64,000 bases of DNA from Hermodice carunculata (GCA_964020975.1 OZ026617.1:26011254-26075253); one strand, 5' to 3'; shown: positions 26,616 to 38,632, numbered from the stretch's first letter. The notes: a model not told the origin generated them from the letters alone. Made by a program: numbers and translations.

Positions 26616-26767
26616 CCAAAGCAAGCCAAAGCAAAGCAAGCAAAGCAAGCAAAGCAAAGCAAAGCAAAGCAAAGCAAAGCAAGCAAAGCAAGCAAAGCAA
26701 AGCAAAGCAAAGCAAGACAAGAAAAACAAAAAAAAAAACAAAAAACAAAGACAAAAAACAAAAACAA

Positions 26768-26811
<44 letters not shown>
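26616..26811. repeat. (AAGCA)n, A-rich and (AC)n compound repeat
   Basis: CAAAG/AAGCA units (26,616-26,723) are followed by an A-rich bridge and 21 AC units (26,770-26,811). The long open frames across it on both strands are low-complexity artefacts. From 26,812 to 27,382 nothing else is seen. Confidence 0.95.
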
Positions 26812-26812
<1 letters not shown>

Positions 26813-27382
26813 CAAGCAAATTGCTCAAGGAATACAGAAACTGAAATGAAATGAATTTAAATAAAATATTCAGACATAGTTGATTATGTATGTGCAAACA
26901 TATGCACACATGTGGAGAAATTGTTTTTTCAACAAAAGTGTTGCCATGACGTAAAATAAATGTAGGCATTTACATGGTTCGCTAAATCAAACTTCAATTT
27001 GACGCCATGACCAGTTTGGGAAGTCAGGATACGAAGGGTTTCAAAGTATTTTACTTAATACAGGCCTGCGCCTCGCCATTTAAATAATTCTACGTACATG
27101 ACATGCAGCTGGATGCAAAACTCATCTGTGCAAACCTGCCTAATCCTTGAACTTTTGACAGTGCTCACAGCCGGTCATACTTAGTTTAAGCCTCTTGTAG
27201 AAATTTGATGCACTGGGCCAATCTTATGTCAAAATTGATATTTCATGAGACGGTGCGACATAAATTCACATAATGTCACTAAGTATTAAAAGGGGGGTCT
27301 TCTTTTCGTACAGTCCTCCAATAATCAAAGGATTTTAAAACAGGCAAATGCAAAGTTTTCTACACTGCTATACCAGATAAAA

Positions 27383-28100
27383 CTAGAAAAGAAGATTTGC
27401 TTCACAGCAAATCTGTCCGGGTGCCTTCAAAATGAGAAGTTTGAAATTCTATACTTTGCCATTGTTCAACATAATCTAAATTCCGTGTATTAGCCTAATT
27501 TTTTATAAATTGAGATGCTCAGCTTTGGTTCTTGGTTCAAGGGATGTGGCCATGCCCCAAACTTATAAAGTGAAGTTTGAATGAAACTACTGTCTATATA
27601 GTTTTGAAGCTATTCAACATTTCAATTTTGTGTATTTGTCTAATTTGCATGAATCATAAGCCTAGACGAACTTTGGTTTATTGTTCATTGGATGGAGTTA
27701 TGCCACAAACCCATAAATTGAAGTAGGAATGGCACCTCTATAATAGAATTGAAGTTATTAAAGATTTATATTTTGCATATTCATCTAATTTGCATAAATT
27801 AAAATCGTACAACTTTGGTTCATAGTTTATTGGATGCGGCTTTGACACAAACCTATAAATTGAAGTTGGACAGGTATCTCTATGTACAATAGTTACTCAA
27901 CTTTTAAATTTTTCAATGCCACTTATGAGCATAATTTGAAATTCTACAACTATACTGTCCATTATAGTGGCAAGTGTCACAAAGGTATATATTCACATTG
28001 AAATTTTGAGTCCATCTGCAATAGTTTGGAAGATATAGCGCTTCAAAGAATATTGTTGCCTCTAAAATTTGCATGATTTTAAACATCATGACTATTCCAA
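27383..28100 (-). mobile_element. Helitron-like non-autonomous element with tandem core, copy H4
   Basis: On the minus strand the element ends with hairpin AGATTTGCTgtgaAGCAAATCT, a pyrimidine spacer and CTAG at 27,383-27,386, followed by T. Core units ('ggatgtggccatgccccaaa', 'tttgcataaatt', 'gttcattggatg') run to about 28,100. It is highly similar to H5. Confidence 0.7.
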
Positions 28101-28261
28101 ATGAGCTGCACAATTTTGCTGGTTGTGTCAGTCACCATGGCAATGTTTGGTGCTTTCTTTCCAATATTGTCTGAAAAAAACTCTGGATTAACTTGGTCAG
28201 AAACAAAGAGAGAAAGAGAAAGAAAGACATTGGCCTTTTATTTCTTTGTTAATTTATTTAG

Positions 28262-28410
28262 ATGGAAGACCACCTGTCCTATGTGACCACTTTTGTCTGG
28301 CATTAGGGATGGTCTTAAATTGCAGGTACCACTGTATAGTGAAACCTCTCTGCAGTGGGCACCATTGCGACCAGAGAAAAGTGCCCACTTCTGAGAGGGT
28401 CAGCCCTTCT
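28262..28410. mobile_element. pogo-like MITE relics
   Basis: The string GGTACCACTG-TA at 28,325-28,336 matches the inverted end of the MITE at 22,141. It is followed directly by TAGTGAAACCTCTCTGCAGT, which looks like the start of a related element. Two decayed copies may abut here. Confidence 0.4.
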
Positions 28411-29060
28411 AGGCAGTATTGATGAGTATATGTGCCTGTACAGTGTATACATATTTTAATTCAGAGGGATGTTTATACATGCAATACAAAACTGTCTTTG
28501 CACCTTTATTACATCAACAAATTTCAACAGATGCTGTCACAAAACTACATGTACATGTACCTGTGAACAGAGACATGCACTATACGGACTCAGTATCGGC
28601 TATGAAGAACAGGCTCCATCTCACTGGTTACAAGAAATAAAAGACATGGAAGTGTCCATTGAGATCACACAAATCCACACACTTTTTCAAAATTCACCAA
28701 GTTGTGAAAACAGTCATTGATGACTGTAAGTCAGACTTTGATCCGGTCCAGCAAACTCAGCTCTGTGTGTAGTCTATTTTTAACAGAGGGTACACTCTGG
28801 CTTGTTCTGCCTAGAAGTCCAGTCCCTTTGATCCCTTGGGACTGATAATACCAGCAGACTCCTAGCCTAAGGCACAGACCAGCTAGAACACTCTGACTGG
28901 TCAGTCTCAGCCACGGTGCACTTACAGCTCTGTGCAGCATTGGTGTGAACATGGATCAGATATGTTTCTTGCATGAACAGAAATAGATTGTCTGTATTTT
29001 ATTGAGAACCTGATTACACAGTTGTTGGGAGTTCCCCAAAATTTGGTTGTAAAGAAGTGA

Positions 29061-29068
29061 GAAAGAAA

Positions 29069-29161
<93 letters not shown>

Positions 29162-29164
29162 AAA
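29061..29164. repeat. (GAAA)n microsatellite
   Basis: About 26 GAAA units inside the left copy of the local duplication. The right copy lacks this segment. Confidence 0.97.
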
Positions 29165-29269
29165 GAAAAAAGAATTCTTGGAAACACAAAATGTCTGGGT
29201 TGGCACCCAGACATAATTAAGGTAAAATTAAACACATGAGAAAATAGACTATAAAAGATAACAATAAAA

Positions 29270-29672
29270 CTAGAAAAGAAAATTTGCTTCACTGCAAATC
29301 TGTCCGGGTGCCTTCAAAATGAGAACAGTTTGAAATGCTACACTTTGCCATTGTTCAACATAATCTAAATTCCGTGTATTAGCCTAATTTTTATAAATTA
29401 AGATGCTCAGCTTTGGTTCTTGGTTCAAGGGATGTGGCCATGCCCCAAACTTATAAAGTGAAGTTTGAATGAAACTATTATTTATCACAGTTGTGAAGCT
29501 ATTCAACATTTCAACTTTGTGTATTTGCCTAATTTGCATGAATTACAAGCCTAGACGAACTTTGGTTTATTGTTCATTGGATGGGGCTATGCCACAAACC
29601 CATAAATTGAAGTAGGAATGGCACCTCTATAATAGTTTTGAAGCTATTAAATATTTATATTTTGCATATTCA
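29270..29672 (-). mobile_element. Helitron-like non-autonomous element, copy H5 (internally shortened)
   Basis: The same 3' terminus as H4 is present (CTAG at 29,270-29,273; hairpin with loop variant tcac/tcact). The sequence is about 90% identical to H4 for 400 bp and then jumps to the sequence that follows H4 some 670 bp further on. It is part of the 27.4-30.2 kb duplication rather than an independent insertion. Confidence 0.7.
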
Positions 29673-30199
29673 TTTATAATTCAGAGGATGTGTACACATG
29701 CAATACAAAACTGTCTTTGTTCATTTATTACATAAACAAATTTTAAAAGATGCTGTCACAAAACTACATGTATATGTACCTGTGAACGGAGACATGCACT
29801 ATACTGACTCAATATTGGCTATGAAGAACAGGCTTCATCTCACTGGTTACAAGAAAACAAAGACATGGAAGTGTCGAATGAGATGACACAAATCCACACA
29901 CTTTTTCAAAATTCATCAAGTTGTGAAAACAGTCATTGAGGACTGTAAGCTCTGTGTGTAGTCTACTTTTAACAGAGGTTACACTCTGCCTGGCTTGTTC
30001 TGCCTAGAAGTCCAGTCCCTCTGATCCCTTGGGACTGATAAGCCCAGCAAACTCCTAGCCTCAGGCTGGGAAAACAGACCAGCTACCAGCTACCACACTG
30101 AATTCTTGGAAAAACAAAATGGAAAAACAAAATGTCTGGATTGGCACCCAGACAGCAAGGTGCAAGGTTGATTTTTAGCTCTGCTGACTTGTCATCTAT

Positions 30200-30470
30200 G
30201 CTTATAAGCATCGTCTTCTATTGTAACACTACCTAGTGAACAACTTTATTGGACACTTCCACAAAGAATCTGACTGCCATGTTTTAACATAATATGAGCG
30301 ACGGTTTTGGAGAAGTCGAAAATAGCAAAAGCAGGCAAAAGTTTATTTTAAAAATTGTATCGCCACCTGCTGAACAAATTAGGGTCTAGGGGTACCCAGA
30401 AGTGTCCATCCATGCAATTTCGAAGTAATTCGCCGAGTGGTTTCGCAGATGAAGTTAAAAAAAAAAAATC
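30200..30470. repeat. dispersed repeat related to 58.4-58.8 kb
   Basis: 'acctgctgaacaaattaggg', 'cccagaagtgtcc' and 'gcaatttcgaagtaatt' match, in inverted orientation, the block at 58,620-58,760. It is non-coding and of unidentified class. Confidence 0.6.
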
Positions 30471-30493
30471 CCCCCAAAATAATAAAACACGTG

Positions 30494-30565
30494 AGTGAAT
30501 GAATGAATGAATGAATGAATGAATGAATGAATGAATGAATGAATAAATAAATAAATAAATAAAAA
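30494..30565. repeat. (GAAT)n/(AAAT)n microsatellite
   Basis: About 13 GAAT units followed by AAAT units. From 30,566 to 31,469 there is no gene. The segment 30,960-31,150 ends in 'gttgtaaaggggaagttttc', similar to the 3' end of the LINE at 40,490-40,510, and may be a LINE tail. Confidence 0.93.
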
Positions 30566-31469
30566 TGGAGCGCAACCACTTGTACATGCTTGATAGACAT
30601 CCACCCAAGGTACATCCTCATCAGGTTTGCAAAAAGTGCCTCGTATCTGGCTTACTGTTTTGGGGAAGTCGATAATGTAAATTGTGGACGGACAGACGAC
30701 GGGCGTAAAACTTGCTATGTCTGCGCGGCTTTGCCTCCCCCCGTCAGTCTGCGGGGGATCACCCATGTACAAACTCACATCTCCAGGAGTATGTAATAAT
30801 GGTGAATTGAAAATTTTGAAACTGACTTGTACATTCATACTGTGGTAATACCTGATTTTTCTTAATAATGACTCTGGAAGCTATATGTTCTGCATTGTAT
30901 ATGAAACATGTATGATGTACATGCCCTTACGCTTTCTTGAGTTTTGTCCCAATGAGTGGTTTATCTCTAGTTTTGGTGCGGAGGACATAAATAATTACTT
31001 ATAGATACTATACTTATTTTAACATACGAAGATTATTTGATTGATGATAAGAATGCCTGATTATTTTTATGAATTTTGGACGCATCACTGGAATTTTTCC
31101 CGTTGCGTTGGTGCCCCCGTTGTAAAGGGGAAGTTTTCCTAATAAATTATTAATCAATTATACAAGAACGACACATACACTATGTGAATGTGTTCAAAAC
31201 TTGGCAAAGACACGAAGTTCAGGCATGAAAAGTATATATAGTCAGTACACTTGCTTTCGAATCCATCGGGCCATGGCTATATGCACATAGAATCGTGGCT
31301 GGCACATAACCTTGGACAAGTCTTTGTGGATGAGTTTCGCATAGAAATATACGATATTATCCACATAGAATTAATTAAAAATAACCTTAAACGCTATACT
31401 TCATCTTGGAAAGTTCAAAATAAGCCCTACACAACATCTTCAAATGCATTTTCTCAGCCATAAAGTTTC

Positions 31470-31680
31470 ATGGTCACATATCCCACCTATGCAAGCAGGC
31501 TGCTGAACAAATAAGTGTTCTAAGAAGGTTTGCTCATACTCTGTATGAAAAGGGAAAGCTCCTTAATGCCTTTATCCAGTAAAACTGTAAATATTGTCCT
31601 CTAGCATGGCACCTGTGTGGTCCTGCTGATACTACAATGATTCTATGTCATCGTACTCAAACCTATTACCACGGGATAAG
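31470..31680 (+). mobile_element. short LINE fragment (C-terminal coding piece)
   Basis: Translation on the plus strand gives AAEQISVLRRFAHTLYEKGK and NCKYCPLAWHLCGPADT. The second is a variant of the NYCPLVWHFCG motif found after the reverse transcriptase of CR1/jockey-type LINEs. Only about 200 bp are preserved, with a broken frame. Confidence 0.65.
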
Positions 31681-31691
31681 AAACCATCCCT

Positions 31692-33950
31692 TTTTTATTT
31701 ATCGTTGTTTATTATTTATTTTATTGAATCCCGGGTAAACGGGGAAATATATACATCATAGTGCAATAAAACCATATCAGGATACTAACATATACAGAGT
31801 GCTTAGTAATACGTGACCTTCATAATTACACAATACTCCACAATATTACGCAATTATACATACAAAATAATCCACAATATTACGAAATCATACATACAAA
31901 ATACTCAACAATATTACGAAATCATAAAAGGAAGTGAAACTAGTCAAAAAACAAAAACAAAAAGAAAACAAAAACAAAAAACACACATACACAGTTTAAA
32001 ATTTAAAGATTAAAATCGAGTCAATAGTTGAGCCATTTTGTTTCACTCGATCCATTTAAAGTGTAACAGGGGGACAATAATAAGTACCTCAGCGTGTCGG
32101 CCACCCCTTCCTGACCCGGTGCCCTGGCACGGGAAGAGTCATGACGGGGTCGCCGGCCCGCCGCAGAAGTCCCATAGTCAGAGAGTGTAGCTGAAATGGG
32201 CGAGATACCATCGGTGATTAATCTATCTAAGAAGCTACCTGTAACCTGTATACCGTGGACAATATATTCTGCCATTTCAAAGGCATGCAAGTTTCGCACA
32301 GTAGATTTTACTGCGCCAATCCTTTTAACAAATGATAAAGTGTCTCGAGTTATTACTCAAAAAATTTTAGGAATATCGAGTGCTAACAAAATCTTAGAAT
32401 GGTGAGCTCGTTTACTCAAACCAAGGGACTGTTTAATTAAAGTGTCCTGTACAGATTCCAGAGTATGAATATTTGGTTTAGATAAATTAATACTATTAAG
32501 CCCGTAGCTTAAAGAAGACACACCAACGGTTTTCCTTTGGTAAGATTTAACTGCACTATTCAGACTAGGATAACCCCAGCCTAAATTTTAATAGCGAACC
32601 ATAAAGCTCGTCTAGCACAGCTAGCTCAATTACTAACATGAGAATCTCATGTACCGTGTTTTGTGAATGTCACCCCTAACAATTTTAGTTCAGGCACTAC
32701 GTTTACTGCATAATCTCCAAGATACCATTTAGGTTCAACATGAATAGAACTTCTACCAACATGTAATACTTTGGTTTTGCTGACACCAAAAGAAAATCTC
32801 CATTCATTGGTGTGGTCAGTGCATATATGAATAAGATCCTGTAGGCCAGTAGTAGTTGCACTAAACAGCGTTACATCGTCAGGAAAAGCAAACGAATTGT
32901 ACTTATCTTTCCCAATACTTACTTCTCTATCAGTTTTAGATAATTCGACTAATAGATCATTTATAAAGATATTAAATAATTTGGGTGATAAGATACTCCC
33001 GTGGCGGGTAGCTCTGTTACAGTGAAAAATGTCCATAACTAGATTTCCATTTTACACATGCTTTGAGTCCGCTATACCATTTATATAAAAATAACCACTG
33101 CGACCAGGAAATTCTGTCGTAAAGCTTAAAAAATAATCCACCATGCCAGATTCTATCAAAATAGCCCTCTGCGTCAAGGCTGCATACGTATACGTTGGAA
33201 GAAGCATTTTAATAATGTGTAATAATATCGTGCAAGAGAGTACACCCAAAATCTGTACTTCTTTTCTCTCCAAAACCAAATTGTACATCACAAACAGAAT
33301 CAGGGATTATCAACATAATTTCCAAAAGTTACCAGGATTATTAGGATTAGGACAGTTTGGTTTAGGAATAGGTACTATTACACCGATAAAGAAATCAGTA
33401 GGAACAACAGCATGACTCAACATGATTGTACACAATGCAGCTAAATGTTGACACAGAATCGGAGAATTGTCATATTTTAAGTGGTCGGTGGTGATGCCAT
33501 CATATCATGGCGAACAGTTACCTTCTATACGCGTTAAGTCTTTACCAGTCTCCTCAGGTGATATACTATGTGAGAAAACGTTACCTTCATTTTCTAGAAA
33601 CCAAGACCAACCTGTATTATGAATTTTCAACTTGGCAAGCCATCCTACATTTGTTCTTTGTAAAAATTAGAAAACTGTTCCAAGGTAAGATTAGAATATA
33701 TCTTGGCCTGCAAACGCCATTCAAAAAGTGACCAACTTTCCTCTGAGAGAAATAAGTATTCAGGTCATAACAGTTTCGTTTAATGTCAGAGTTAATATTT
33801 CTACGGCAGGCCCGTCTGAAACACTTTTTGACATATTTCCATGTCGTAAATTTAAACAGACTACGTTAACTCTCTATAGAAGTCCACAAAATTTTATCTC
33901 GTGACAGCACACCAGTTTTGAATGATCTGCATGTGAAAAAGAAACTAGAT
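31692..33950 (-). mobile_element. decayed LINE
   Basis: On the minus strand the order is an N-terminal piece (RRNINSDIKRNCYDLNTYF, 33,720-33,830), then LTQRAILIESGMVDYF, then SILSPKLFNIFINDLL and FAFPDDVTLFSATT. The last two are reverse-transcriptase motifs B and C, with FADD changed to FPDD. A C-terminal piece (ADTLRYLLLSPCYTLNG) and an A-rich end with AATAAA near 31,692-31,735 complete it. Several frames are broken. A 44-bp imperfect tandem repeat lies in its tail (31,820-31,935). Confidence 0.7.
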
Positions 33951-34000
33951 ACAACTAGCGCGATAACGAAAAAGTACAGCAGCCTGCTTATACTACCATG

Positions 34001-34043
<43 letters not shown>

Positions 34044-34044
34044 T
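34001..34044. repeat. (TA)n microsatellite
   Basis: About 22 TA units with one TG interruption. Confidence 0.95.
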
Positions 34045-34289
34045 TGTAACACTTCTCTCTAATGGATAGGGAAGGTGGGAGCTAAGCATAGGCAATGATC
34101 ACTCACATCCAATTCAAACAGTCATGCAAATACAAATGTCCGGTCAATTTATACAAGTGTAAAATCAAAGCAGTTTATTCTCAGTAAAATACAATGGAGA
34201 TTTGAGTTTCCTTGGATCCTGCACACTTTATATGGCCCATGTATCCATACTGTACTTTAATCTGTATTTTGCCACTGTATTTGGACTCT

Positions 34290-34760
34290 ACCACTTGGAC
34301 TGCATTCTGTTCTTTACTCTGTACCTTGGACTCTGTAACTGTCCTCTGTGCCTCTGCACAACCCTCTGAAACTGTACTCTGTATCTCTGCACTATCCTCT
34401 GTACTGTACTCTGTACCTAGGCTTGGTAACTCTGCTCTGTATCTCTGCACTTCCCTCTGGAACTGTCCTCTGTACCTCAGACTCTGTAACTGTACTCTGT
34501 GCCTCTGCACAATCCTCCAAAACTGTACTCTGTACCTTGGACCCTATACTTGCACTCTGTGACTCTGCACAATCCTCTGAAACTGTACTCTGTACCTCGG
34601 ACCCTGTACTTGTACTCTGTGCCTCTGCACAATCCTCCGCACTGTACTCTGTACCTCTGACCCTGTACTTGTTCTCTGTGCCTCTGCACAATTCTCTGAA
34701 ACTGTACTCTGTACCTCGGCACTATCCTCTACAACCTTACTCTGTACCTCTTTGTTATCT
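34290..34760. repeat. ~60-bp minisatellite
   Basis: Eight or so units of 59-60 bp carry the phrases 'actgtactctgtacctcgga' and 'gcctctgcacaatcctc'. One minus-strand frame reads as a 20-residue repeat, EVQSTVSEDCAEAQSTSTGS, kept open over several units and lost where a unit is one base short. It may be non-coding, or a repetitive coding exon on the minus strand; no start, splice site or homologue supports the latter. Confidence 0.85.
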
Positions 34761-34799
34761 TCTAAAGCTACGTCTTCTATGGTACTTGGAGTTTCTTGG

Positions 34800-36170
34800 T
34801 TCCATCAGTTCCCTTTGTTCCTGCAGTCCCTAGAGGTTCCCTGGTTGTCCAAGTCCAAGATGGATCCTCTTCTGAGTCCTCTTCTTCTGTCTTGGGGTTC
34901 CTCAGTTTCCACGGTTTCTTTGGTTCTGGTGGTCCCTGCAGTTTCCCTGGTATTCCAAGTCAAAGATGGATCCTCTTCGGAGTCCTCTTCTTCTGTCTTG
35001 GTGTTCCTCAGTTTCCATGGTTTCCTTGGTTCCGGTGGTCCCTGCAGTTTCCCTGGTAGTCCAAGTCCAAGATGGATCCTCTTCTGAGTCCTCTTCTTGT
35101 GTCTTGAGGTTCCTCAGTTTCCACGGTTTCCTCGGTTCCGGTGGTCCCTGCAGTTCCCCTGGTATTCCAAGTCAAAGATGGATCCTCTTCTTCTGTCTTG
35201 GGGTTCCTCAGTTTCCATGGTTTCCTCGGTTCCAGTGGCCCCGGCAGTTTCCTTGGTAGTCCAAGTCCAAGATGGATCTTATTCTGAGTCCTCTTCTTGT
35301 GTCTTGGGGTTCCCCAGTTTCCACGGCTTCCTTGGTTCTGTTGGTCCCTGCAGTTTCCCTGGTAGCCCAAGTCAAAGATGGATCCTCTTCTGAGTCCTCT
35401 TCTTCTGTCTTGGGGTTCCTCAGTTTTCCACGGTTTCCTCGGTTCCGGTGGCCCCTGCAGCTTCCCTGGTTGTCCAAGTCCAAGATGGATCCTCTTCTGA
35501 ATCCTCTTCTATGTCTTGGGGTTCCTCAGTTTCCACGGTTTCCTCGGTTCCAGTGGCCCCTGCAGCTCCCCTGGTAGTCCAAGTCCAAGATGGTTCCTGT
35601 TCGGAGTCCTCTTTTTCTGTCTTGGGGTTCCTCAGTTTCCACGGTTTCCTCGGTTCCGGTGGTCCCTGCAGTTTCCCCGGTAGCCCAAGTCCAAGATGGA
35701 TCCTCTTCGGAGTCCTCTTCTTCTGTCTTGGGGTTCCTCAGTTTCCATGATTTCCTCGGTTCAAGTGGCCCCTGGAGTTTCCGTGGTAGTCCAAGTCCAA
35801 GATGGATCCTCTTCTGAATCCTCTTCTTCTGTCTTGGGGTTCCTCAGTTCTCACGGTTTCCTCAGTTCCAGTGGTCCCTGCGGTTTCCCTGGTAGTCCAA
35901 GTCCAAGATGGATCCTCTTCTGAATCCTCTTCTTCTGTCTTGCAGTTCCTCAGCTTCCACGGTTTCCTCGGTTCCAGTGGTCCCTGCAGTTTCCCTGGTA
36001 GTCCAAGTCCAAGATGGATCTTCTTCTGAATCCTCTTCTTCTGTCTTGGGGTTCCTCAGTTTCCATGGCTTCCTCAGTTCCGGTGGCCCCTGCAGTTCCC
36101 CTGGTAGTCCATGTCCAAGATGGATACTCTTCTGAGCCCTCTTCTTCTGTCTTGGGGTTCCAGGGTCTGC
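34800..36170. repeat. 106-bp minisatellite, about 13 units
   Basis: Units repeat every 106 bp ('ccaagatggatcctcttctg', 'cttggggttcctcagtttcc', 'ggttccggtggtccctgcag'). Because 106 is not a multiple of three, successive units are read in successive frames. Few stops occur in any frame, so staggered open frames appear at 106-bp steps on both strands. Minus-strand unit translations are acidic (NPKTEEEDSEEDPSLTW, TGTEETVETEEPQD) or basic (DRRRGFRRRSILDLDYQG), depending on frame. Confidence 0.95.
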
Positions 36171-36269
36171 TCTTGAGATGTGTCCTCTTCGGCCACCTGG
36201 GCCACTTTCCCCCCACTCCTGGCTTTTGCTGCTCCTTTAATACATTTTGGGGGGGATAACCATGCACAA

Positions 36270-36490
36270 CAATTTATCCAATCATCATGCAGATATGATT
36301 TTAACCAATCAGGATGCAGCTATTTGGACCAATCAGCATGCAGCTATTTGGACCAATCAGCAGGCAAATATGAGGACCAACCAGTGGGCAGCTATTTGCA
36401 CCAATCACCTTGCAGTTGATTGAACCAATCATGTTTTAATGCTCAGCAACTGTTAACCAATGATCATGCAATAGATTCAACCAATCAGCA
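36270..36490 (-). repeat. array of CCAAT boxes at 24-bp spacing
   Basis: CCAAT occurs at 36,278, 36,305, 36,329, 36,353, 36,401, 36,425, 36,457 and 36,481, with a CCAAC variant at 36,377. Most steps are exactly 24 bp. The consensus unit is 'accaatcagcatgcagctat' plus four bases. On the minus strand this is a run of ATTGG boxes just upstream of the 106-bp array. It may be a plain minisatellite or an NF-Y-binding regulatory array. Confidence 0.8.
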
Positions 36491-36499
36491 AGCAGTAAT

Positions 36500-37470
36500 T
36501 TGTGATGTCATTGTAGCCAGCAATGACGTTGGTAGGGATGCATGGGCTGTATTAGATCAACTTGCTGTCAGACCATGTCCTTATGGATGAAATTGGGAAC
36601 TGTCACTGGAATGTGGACATTTCATCACTCACAGTATCCAACTTTCACCCATGCACTCGCTTCCATACCACAACATACAGGGTTCACATCACTTCATACA
36701 GGTTCACTCCCACAGGAAACAATCTTGCTTGGCAGGAAATTGGAGGAAGAACGGAGTTCTTGAATGCGCATTACCATTCATACAGGTATGTGTAGGCCTA
36801 AGTGGCTGCATAGTTTACCAGGGTCAGAATAGGCATATCCATGGATACCAAAACGAAATTCCACAGCACTTTATTGGCTATCTGTTCTATCTGGAATTAA
36901 TATACACATCCCTGTTGGGGTAGGTGAGTAAGGAAACACTTCCACTTGTAGAGGCACAGGAACATGTCACCATGCCTGTTGATGAAGGACATCAAAATGG
37001 CTGCCAAGGTTATGGAAACATATTTGTGCTCATTCTTTAAAACATGATGCAGATATTATCTAACATGCCTGCAATTCTCTAGTTTGGACCATTCATCTTT
37101 CACATCAACACAAGCAGTTTGAGGTTACCTACCAGGTGGCTTCCAGATCTTGTAAAACTTAGGCCTACTTCACTCTGCCATTCACGCACATGTATGTTGA
37201 GAGAAAGAGACCCCTAGTGGTAAAACTGTAAAGCTCCCAGGGCTGGGTGCCTGGGCAGTGCTGCCCTCTACCTGTGAGAGGAGGCCTATTTACCAGAGCT
37301 GATCCAGGCTATCAACAGTAGCACTATGACAGATCAAGTCTGCCCATTACTATATATATATATGCAACTCGCTAAGGTATCAAGGGGCCAAACTATGGCA
37401 CAATTTGCCTGCTCATGTTAAGGAATCAACATATCAAAGCCAGTTTAGGAAACTAATACAAGCATGGCTT
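36500..37470. other. gene-free stretch
   Basis: No exon or element is recognised. A run of 21 C follows at 37,476-37,496. Confidence 0.5.
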
Positions 37471-37762
37471 GCCTGCCCCCCCCCCCCCCCCCCCCCGTGC
37501 TCCTATGCTGTCTGTTTTCTCTGCTAAACCCGGGGTTGATCTGCCTCCTGATCAGCGCAACCCATGATTTTTTGTCATCTCATGATTTGCTGGCTGTGAA
37601 TATGTTTTCATATGTGAGTTCATTATACATAACATGCCCATCATTTATCTTTCTATTTCACTGTTGAATGATAGTGCTTCAGCGTTATTATTTTATATTG
37701 TTAGGTTTTTCACCTAATATAAATGAGGACTGTTATCAGGTCCATCCCACCACTGTCACCAG

Positions 37763-38344
37763 TGTTAGGTTTTCACCTAATGAAATGAAAACTGCAGATC
37801 ACTTTTCACCATTTATTCTGGAGATCTCAAAATGCGTAACAAGTTGACAACAGAGTGCTGATAGTGCTTCAGTGCTGTTACATCTAAGTCTGGTCTCTAG
37901 GTGCTGTATGTGCCTGTCTGACTGTGCCCCTCTGGCTTCAGCTGACAACTGAACATCTAATACTATACTAATACTCTGTACCAACACTTGTACTCATAGT
38001 TGTACTTGTTCTCATACCTGTTCACACAATGCCTATGCTTGGGGAAGGCCTCCCTTATATACCCATGCTGCACCCGACCTCTGCGCCCGACCCTTGCGCC
38101 CGAGGACCATCTGGATGGCTGGAGGGCAGCCAAATAAACAAAGCTCCCCCCCCCCTCAGTCTTCTGTAGGATTTCCATGACCTTTGTGCCCGACCCCTGC
38201 GCCCGAGAACCATCTGGCTGGCTGGCAGACAGTCAAATAAACAAAACACTTCCCAGCCTTCTGTGGGGTTTCCCCAAGGGTCCCAGGGGATAACCCAATT
38301 ACTACTAGTGCATACCTCCCTGGCCTATAGCTTCCCTGGCAACA
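37763..38344 (-). mobile_element. Ty3/gypsy-type LTR fossil
   Basis: Read on the minus strand, a 582-bp unit begins TGTTGCCAGGG and ends CCTAACA. It has a TATA box (GGTATATAAGG, near 38,055) and AATAAA near its 3' part. It is followed by CTGGTGACAGTGGTGG, which resembles the primer-binding region of Ty3/gypsy elements. Its upstream part carries two diverged copies of a ~110-bp repeat ('gcgcccgagaaccatctgg'). No internal coding region is attached, so it is a broken remnant, of intermediate age judging by the divergence of its internal repeats. Confidence 0.65.
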
Positions 38345-38564
38345 TAAACAACCCACCTATAAACTATGCTACTGGCTTATGCTATGGATTATCATTTACT
38401 CTGAAGTGAATAAAATTTTGCCAAAAATTCTTCAATATTATTGTACCACTCGACTTAAAATAAAGATCATTATATTTTCTATTAACACTATTTCCTGTTT
38501 ATATTCAGGACAACATTCTTGAAGTTTGGCAAGACAACCCTGGGCTGTAACAATATAAAGAAAA

Positions 38565-38570
<6 letters not shown>

Positions 38571-38632
<62 letters not shown>

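Larger units (their letters stand above)
27383..30160. repeat. local tandem segmental duplication (two ~1-1.8 kb copies)
   Basis: Copy 1 (27,383-29,215) and copy 2 (29,270-30,160) share, in order, the Helitron-like terminus, the block starting TTCAGAGG (28,460 and 29,680), 'ggcttgttctgcctagaagt' (28,800 and 29,993) and 'gaattcttgg' (29,172 and 30,101). Copy 2 lacks about 670 bp of the element core and the GAAA segment. Divergence of roughly 8-10% by eye suggests a moderately old event. Confidence 0.8.
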
